From assembly GCA_002898555.1 (NCBI GenBank), contig BEHR01000033.1, positions 1-35,291 on the forward strand: a stretch of 35,291 nt of DNA, given 5' to 3'. Positions 31,236 through 35,291 of the stretch are shown here, piece after piece. The DNA comes from a bacterium HR15. GTDB lineage: Bacteria; Armatimonadota; Fimbriimonadia; Fimbriimonadales; GBS-DC. Below the pieces are notes generated by a model that did not search any database, had not been told where the DNA came from, and saw only the letters and a program-made list of their open reading frames with translations. The translations under genes were made by a program, and so were the position numbers. Within the stretch, counting starts at the first letter, position 1. Each line of letters opens with the position of its first letter.

Positions 31236-31261
31236 CAAAATTTCTTTCTCTGACCCAGACG
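31236..31261. repeat. Half copy (F) of the palindromic repeat
   Basis: The stretch from CAAAATTTCTTTCTC to GACCCAGACG is the inverted right half of the repeat family; TCTGACCCAGACG is the exact complement of CGTCTGGGTCAGA in the 35105-35203 copy. The other arm and the GGTACC core are missing. It lies between the convergent small membrane protein gene and flhB. Confidence 0.6.
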
Positions 31262-31284
31262 CAAGAGGTGCGTAGCGGGTTAAG

Positions 31285-32319
31285 TTAGCGTCGTCCGCGG
31301 CGCAGGCGATAGACATACGCCAGCACCTCGGCGACCGCTTGATAGAGTGCGCTGGGGATTTCCTGCCCCACTTCTACTTGCGCGTAGAGGCTACGCGCAA
31401 GGGGCGGATTCGGCACAATCGGCACATGCCAGCGGAGGGCTTCCTCGCGAAGTCGCTGCGCCAGCCAACCCCTGCCTTTGGCGACTACACGCGGCGCACG
31501 CATACGCACCCGATCATAGCGCAACGCCACCGCGTAGGTCACCGGGTTCGTAATCATCACATCGGCACGGCGCACCTCCTGAATCATGCGCGCGCGGGCA
31601 ATCTGTTGCATGCGCTGACGCTGGCGCATGCGCACATGAGGGTCACCCTCCGTTTGGCGGAACTCCTCTTTGAGTTCATAGCGCGACATTCGAATACTTT
31701 TTTCAAACTCCCACCGCTGATAGAGATAGTCCAGCAGCGCGAGTATCAGCCAGAGCAGCCCCACCCGCAAACCGACTTGATAGAGGGTGTTGCCGATGGA
31801 GGCGAGCGCGTCGGGCAACGGCATGCGTGCTGTCGCCATCAAGGTGTCCATCTCATCTTGCAGCGTGCGCCACGCCACCCACGCTATGATGCCAAACTTC
31901 AGGAGCGACTTGAACAGTTCCATGAGTGCGCGGGTGGAGAAGAGTCGCTGAAAGCCTTTGATCGGGTCGATTCGGTTCAAGTCGGGCTGCAGTGGATAGG
32001 CAGAGAGGGTAAATCCGACCTGCAGGAGGTTCGTGATGAGCGCGACGAGCAGTGCCAGCCCCATAATGGGCGTGAGCATCGCCAGCGCGCTCCACAGCAC
32101 TGCGTCGGAGGGGCGCATCGCACCCGCTGCTATTAAGCCGTGCTGCATCGTGAGCAGCAATCGCTCACCACCCCAGCGCAAAACGAGCGGCAAAATCAGG
32201 ATGAACGCCAGAAAGAGGCACGCAGCGTTCACCTCCGCGGAGCGTGCGACCTGCCCCTTGCGCCGCGCCTCCTGCCGCTTGCGCGGCGTCGCCTGTTCCG
32301 TGCGCTCCTCGTCCGCCAC
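31285..32319 (-). CDS. flhB: Flagellar export switch protein FlhB (orphan, variant autocleavage motif)
   Basis: A 344-residue protein with the FlhB start ERTEQATPRKRQEARRKGQV, four membrane segments in about 30-205, the linker segment DPIKGFQRLFS and the cytoplasmic domain from about 210. FlhB controls the substrate switch of the flagellar type III export gate and normally self-cleaves between Asn and Pro of NPTH. Here the motif is NPVT (Asn258, Pro259, Val260, Thr261) in ADVMITNPVTYAVALRYD, so the Thr and His are replaced. No other flagellar gene is in the window. The GTG start at 32319 follows GATAAT by 8 nt and gives the expected N-terminus. The type III secretion homologue YscU is an alternative, but the N-terminus reads as FlhB. 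Confidence 0.9.
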   Translation of the reverse strand: MADEERTEQATPRKRQEARRKGQVARSAEVNAACLFLAFILILPLVLRWGGERLLLTMQHGLIAAGAMRPSDAVLWSALAMLTPIMGLALLVALITNLLQVGFTLSAYPLQPDLNRIDPIKGFQRLFSTRALMELFKSLLKFGIIAWVAWRTLQDEMDTLMATARMPLPDALASIGNTLYQVGLRVGLLWLILALLDYLYQRWEFEKSIRMSRYELKEEFRQTEGDPHVRMRQRQRMQQIARARMIQEVRRADVMITNPVTYAVALRYDRVRMRAPRVVAKGRGWLAQRLREEALRWHVPIVPNPPLARSLYAQVEVGQEIPSALYQAVAEVLAYVYRLRRGRR

Positions 32320-32327
32320 CAGAGAGA

Positions 32328-32333
32328 ATTATC
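32328..32333 (-). promoter_or_regulatory. -10 box (GATAAT) of flhB, leaderless type
   Basis: On the minus strand GATAAT ends 8 nt before the flhB GTG at 32319; no ribosome site intervenes. It lies in the 45-bp gap after thyX. Confidence 0.45.
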
Positions 32334-32364
32334 GGCATGGTGCCCACGCACGGCTCATCATGGG

Positions 32365-33153
32365 CTACTTGCCTCGCTCTATCAGCTTGCCCTGCTTATA
32401 GAGTTCCCACACGCGAAAGACCGAGTTGCGGTGCGGACGAATCTTGCAGTGTTCGTCCTCGTTGCGCTTCTCATCGCAATAGCCCAGCGGCACGCATTTG
32501 GGCACGAGCAACCTGCCAAAGTAGGGGTCTGCTTGCATCAACTCCTTGCGAATCAGCTTGAAAAGCTGCCGAATCTCCCATTGTGCGAGGGTGCAAAGGC
32601 GCAATCCTGCCATGTGCATCAGCTGGCGCAGGTTCACCGTCATGATGAGGTTGGTCGTGACGGCATTCGGGAACACGAAGCGGGCATCCTCGGCGGGAAT
32701 GCCCATCTCCAGAAAGCGGTGATAGACGGCTTCGCTGGTGTCGCGCAGTCGCTCAAACTCCTGCAAGGCATCGGGGTTCTGCTCGATGGAAGGGGGCGTT
32801 ACATAGAGGGCTTCCTTGTATTTCACATAGCGCTGGCTCTGCTGGTCGAAGGCGACCCCGATCCGATGGCGCACCAACTGATGCGAGAGCGCACGGCTCA
32901 CCCCTGAAATGGCGAAGGTGAAGCTGATATGCTCAATCGTGCTATGATGCCCCGACTCGATGACATGCGTGAGCAGGCTATGCACGCGCTCGGGAGGCAC
33001 TTTGTCAGAGAGGAACTCATCCCAGATTTGCTGGGGCGTCTTTTCGCTGTAGCAGGTACGCGCCGCCAGATAGATCAGCCCCTTGTAGTATCGCTGGATG
33101 ATCTCGGCGGGCGGGAAGATGAGCGACACCTCCATCACGCCGCGCTTGGCCAT
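32365..33153 (-). CDS. thyX: Flavin-dependent thymidylate synthase
   Basis: ThyX makes dTMP from dUMP with methylene-tetrahydrofolate and FAD/NADPH. The 262-residue length fits. Recognisable blocks are ARTCYSEKTPQQIW, ESGHHSTIEHISFTFAISGV, SRALSHQLVRHR and, near the C-terminus, LRQLMHMAGLRLCTLAQWEI. The signature RHR...S is present, but with eight residues between (RHRIGVAFDQQSQRY, Arg95 to Ser106) where the family motif is RHRX7S. The C-terminal tail has CVPLGYCDEKRNEDEHC, with clustered cysteines and a histidine. No thyA is seen in the window. The ATG at 33153 follows TAGATT by 6 nt (or TAGAAT by 11 nt). Confidence 0.93.
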   Translation of the reverse strand: MAKRGVMEVSLIFPPAEIIQRYYKGLIYLAARTCYSEKTPQQIWDEFLSDKVPPERVHSLLTHVIESGHHSTIEHISFTFAISGVSRALSHQLVRHRIGVAFDQQSQRYVKYKEALYVTPPSIEQNPDALQEFERLRDTSEAVYHRFLEMGIPAEDARFVFPNAVTTNLIMTVNLRQLMHMAGLRLCTLAQWEIRQLFKLIRKELMQADPYFGRLLVPKCVPLGYCDEKRNEDEHCKIRPHRNSVFRVWELYKQGKLIERGK

Positions 33154-33159
33154 ATAGAC

Positions 33160-33170
33160 AATCTATTCTA
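33160..33170 (-). promoter_or_regulatory. Overlapping -10 boxes (TAGAAT, TAGATT) of thyX
   Basis: On the minus strand TAGAAT and TAGATT share one base and end 11 and 6 nt before the thyX ATG at 33153. Either would give a very short leader or none. Confidence 0.4.
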
Positions 33171-33205
33171 CCTGGCAGCGACATTCCCTGCCGTCCCCCG
33201 CACCC

Positions 33206-34957
33206 CTACTGCACAGGGAACGCCACTACGATACCCTGGGTATTCGTGCCCGCATAAGCCTGCTTCTGAAACACCAAACAGAAGCTGCCCACAGCGTCTC
33301 CCGTGAACGCAATGGTAGGTAGATACTCGGATTGAGAACCCATCTGCGTTTCAGACGCCTCATAGCGATTATAGGGGTTCCGCACGGTGACCATCACGAA
33401 TCGCCCCTGAGTGGCGCTGCTGCCGCTCATCTCCTGCTGTGCCAGCACATAGGCATAGGGTGATTTGCGGTCGGTGCGGCGCAGCGTCGCAATAGTCGCT
33501 CGCTGCAGCGGTTGCCCAGTGAAGATCTGCTGTGGATAGTACGGGCATAGCGTGCCAGTGGAACCGCTAAATGCATAGAGCCATCCTGATCGGGTGAGCA
33601 GCAGCACCGAATCGGTCGTCGGTTCATACGCCAGCGGGGAGACCACCGCATCGGGCAAGCTGACCAGCCAGTAGGTCGTGCCTTGCGACGCGGTGAGCGC
33701 GGCTACACGCGTGCTGCCAATCTGCACCAGCAGATAGCGCTCGTCACGGGTGATGCAAAGGCTCCTAACAGGCTCGGTGCCTACCTGACGCGCGAGGCGA
33801 ACCCCACCGGTGACCAGATCGAACGCCACGACATAGCCGCTCGAAGTGCCCACCACGATTGCGCGACTGGTCAGCAGAGGCGGGCAGGAGATGTTGCCCA
33901 CCGTGCTGCTCGGTCGCGCACTCTGCGTAATCCATGCACCTGCGGAAGAAAGTACATGGAGCCGATTATCGTTGCCCACCAGATAGAGACGCGAGCGGTA
34001 TACTATCGGCTGCAAGTCAAGACGCGGTTGCACCCCGCCAGGCAAATTCACCTGCTGATAGGGGTCGCTGCTGGTGTCATTGTTCAAAATGCGTGGCATA
34101 TCCAGTCGAAGCAAGCGTCCGTCCGAAGTGCCCACGAACCAGCCGTTGTCCACCAGCACGCTGAATCCGTTCGGGACAAAGCTCAGCGTGCGCCCGTAGA
34201 GTGCTCGGTTGTTGCTGAGGGTGCCCCCTGGTTGATCGATGCGGTTCGGTGTGTAAAAGATACGGGTGCGGTTGCTTGAATCGGTGCCCATCCAGAACAC
34301 GCGCCCCTCGTAAAACACCGCAGGTACATACATCCAGTAGTCCCTATAGGCATAGCCCCGACTATGCGCGTTGATGTTTCGCAGCACGCCCGCCACATAC
34401 TCTACCGTTAGGTACGCGCCCTGCCCCGCGCTGGAACGTGCAGCAACTCCTGCCCAGACACCATCGGTCGGAGTGGAGGAAGAAGGTGGACGCGCTCTCA
34501 GTAAATAAGTCATTCCCTCGACTGGCGCCAGCAAGCTCCCCTGAACATTGACCTGTTCACCACCATCCGCGATGCCGTTCCCGTTGCGATCCTCAAACAG
34601 AGTGACTTGCCACACGGGCGTTTCGGTCAGCTCCTCTTGCCAACCAAAGAACTTCGCGCTGTCGAAGCCGTTGCCCATGTTGATGAGTTGGAACCGGAAT
34701 AGTCCATCGCCGGAGGCAACGCTCATCCCCACTGGCGGCATCGTTTGAATCTGCCAGTTGTAGACCTGCCCCACGCGCACCAAGGCTTGTCCCGAGTTGC
34801 TGAGCAGCACGCCACCGTAGGAAGCGGTCGCCTGCATGGTCAAAGTAGTACCTGCCCAAAGCATCCCATGCGGCGTGCGCATGGCAGAAGCCGGTTCATC
34901 AGCATAGAGCGCATAAACGAACGCGAAACCCAGTGCTGCTCCCCAAAAGCGTTTCAT
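33206..34957 (-). CDS. Exported PQQ-like beta-propeller protein
   Basis: A 583-residue protein with a signal peptide (MKRFWGAALGFAFVYALYA, likely cut after ASA near residue 25). An N-terminal beta-sandwich-like region contains a calcium-loop-like segment, DRNGNGIADGGEQ (about 130-142). From about residue 225 on it shows repeated propeller strands of the PQQ/quinoprotein-like type, for example DGRLLRLDMP, NDNRLHVLSSAGAW, SGYVVAFDLVTGGVR, STRVAALTASQGTTYWL and SGWLYAFSGSTGTLCP. There is no PQQ-binding Trp-docking motif that I can be sure of, so it is probably a structural or binding propeller rather than a dehydrogenase. The ATG at 34957 has GGAGGGAGC upstream; a longer frame runs through the upstream repeat cluster and is rejected. 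Confidence 0.82.
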   Translation of the reverse strand: MKRFWGAALGFAFVYALYADEPASAMRTPHGMLWAGTTLTMQATASYGGVLLSNSGQALVRVGQVYNWQIQTMPPVGMSVASGDGLFRFQLINMGNGFDSAKFFGWQEELTETPVWQVTLFEDRNGNGIADGGEQVNVQGSLLAPVEGMTYLLRARPPSSSTPTDGVWAGVAARSSAGQGAYLTVEYVAGVLRNINAHSRGYAYRDYWMYVPAVFYEGRVFWMGTDSSNRTRIFYTPNRIDQPGGTLSNNRALYGRTLSFVPNGFSVLVDNGWFVGTSDGRLLRLDMPRILNNDTSSDPYQQVNLPGGVQPRLDLQPIVYRSRLYLVGNDNRLHVLSSAGAWITQSARPSSTVGNISCPPLLTSRAIVVGTSSGYVVAFDLVTGGVRLARQVGTEPVRSLCITRDERYLLVQIGSTRVAALTASQGTTYWLVSLPDAVVSPLAYEPTTDSVLLLTRSGWLYAFSGSTGTLCPYYPQQIFTGQPLQRATIATLRRTDRKSPYAYVLAQQEMSGSSATQGRFVMVTVRNPYNRYEASETQMGSQSEYLPTIAFTGDAVGSFCLVFQKQAYAGTNTQGIVVAFPVQ

Positions 34958-35104
34958 GCTGGTCGCTCCCTCCTGCAGGAGGCTATTCCACAGGAGAGGC
35001 GACCCAACACAGGTGGAAATACGGTGGGTAGCGAGTGGTAAATGGCAAGTGGATGAGATTTTACTTGCTGCTCGCCCGATCAACGCTGCGCTCAGAATGT
35101 CCAC

Positions 35105-35203
35105 CGAAATTTTTTTCTCCGGGGTACCCCAAAATTTTTTCTCTGGGGTACCCGTCTGGGTTGGAAAAGAAAATTTTGCCGTCTGGGTCAGAAAAAAATT
35201 TCG
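35105..35203. repeat. Palindromic interspersed repeat, copy D (outer, interrupted)
   Basis: Perfect 14-bp arms CGAAATTTTTTTCT (35105-35118) and AGAAAAAAATTTCG (35190-35203). The core is split: CCGGGGTACCC ends at 35129, and CCGTCTGGGTC resumes at 35179, with a second complete repeat in between. Removing the insert plus two duplicated bases restores a standard copy of about 48 bp. Confidence 0.85.
35130..35178. repeat. Palindromic interspersed repeat, inner copy nested in copy D
   Basis: A complete 49-bp copy: left arm CAAAATTTTTTCTC, core TGGGGTACCCGTCTGGGTTG, right arm GAAAAGAAAATTTTG. It interrupts the outer copy inside its GGGTACCC/GTCTGGG core and is flanked on both sides by CC, consistent with a 2-bp target duplication. 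Confidence 0.85.
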
Positions 35204-35211
35204 CCGGAGCC

Positions 35212-35291
35212 TTAGCCAGAAAAAAGGGCGTCGATAGGCAGGCGCGAAACAGCTCCTTTCCGTCGCCGAGCCGCCAAGCGGAAAGCCTCAT
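35212..35291 (-). CDS. Possible C-terminal end of a gene entering from the right edge
   Basis: On the minus strand a frame open at the window edge reads EAFRLAARRRKGAVSRLPID and ends ALFSG then TAA. It has ordinary codon use and would place the repeat cluster just after its stop. Only about 25 residues are visible and no family can be named. A different minus-strand frame running through the repeats is considered spurious. Confidence 0.25.
   Translation of the reverse strand, partial: EAFRLAARRRKGAVSRLPIDALFSG

Noticed and set aside
31339-32136. Plus-strand frame of 265 codons opposite flhB
   Set aside because: His/Arg-rich translation antisense to a complete FlhB; no family resemblance.
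35061-35291. Minus-strand frame across the nested repeats, translating as repeated KFFSDPDG/KIFFSNPDGYP
   Set aside because: The peptide repeats are simply the palindromic elements read in frame; no independent coding evidence.
1-35291. tRNA, rRNA, CRISPR arrays and IS transposase genes
   Set aside because: No cloverleaf with a TTCGA-type T loop, no regularly spaced direct repeats and no transposase or integrase motif were seen in any gene or spacer.

Overview
The window looks like chromosomal DNA of a Gram-negative, GC-rich bacterium. It encodes a KDO transferase, a DUF374 acyltransferase, an FlhB flagellar export protein, a lipoprotein M48 protease, and secreted beta-propeller proteins, one of which ends in a non-cellulosomal dockerin-like module. 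That mix, many start codons placed directly after a -10 box, and a family of ~50-bp palindromic repeats would fit a thermophilic Armatimonadota-like lineage. This taxonomic guess is inference; no rRNA is present. No tRNA, rRNA or CRISPR array was recognised.

Layout. 1-7.2 kb: the tail of an unidentified gene, hisC, a convergent and AT-rich DNA methyltransferase / putative restriction endonuclease pair, a CstA-type carbon-starvation permease, and mutS2. 7.2-11.3 kb: a DtxR-family regulator, accD-accA (acetyl-CoA carboxyltransferase) and a GAF-GAF-HisKA_2 sensor kinase. 11.3-13.6 kb: a 350-bp spacer with a palindromic repeat and hairpins, then a DUF374 acyltransferase-waaA operon for outer-membrane lipid. 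13.7-17.9 kb: one very large AT-richer gene coding for a sacsin/MORC-like GHKL ATPase joined to a C-terminal DUF3883-like PD-(D/E)XK nuclease domain. This is the best candidate for an undescribed, probably anti-mobile-element, system. 18-20.4 kb: M48 lipoprotein protease, family 2 glycosyltransferase, aldo/keto reductase. 20.5-22.8 kb: a tightly overlapped operon of two TPM-domain proteins and a LemA-like protein. 23-26 kb: an acetyl-CoA-synthetase-like enzyme, a small unknown protein and an isolated nuoE. 26-29.9 kb: a 14-repeat FG-GAP propeller with dockerin repeats behind a structured leader, and a NAGPA-type phosphodiester glycosidase. 29.9-35 kb: lytic transglycosylase, a small membrane protein, an orphan FlhB with a non-canonical autocleavage motif, ThyX with an unusual signature spacing, and a secreted PQQ-like propeller.

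Two window-wide patterns stand out. First, about a dozen genes have a sigma70-like -10 hexamer ending 6-9 nt before the start codon (ATG or GTG), so their mRNAs are predicted to be leaderless. Genes inside operons instead use GGAGG-type ribosome sites or overlap the preceding stop. Second, a family of ~48-50 bp A/T-armed palindromes with a GGGGTACCC core occurs at five full and two half sites, all intergenic. One copy is inserted into the core of another with an apparent 2-bp duplication, which suggests mobility.
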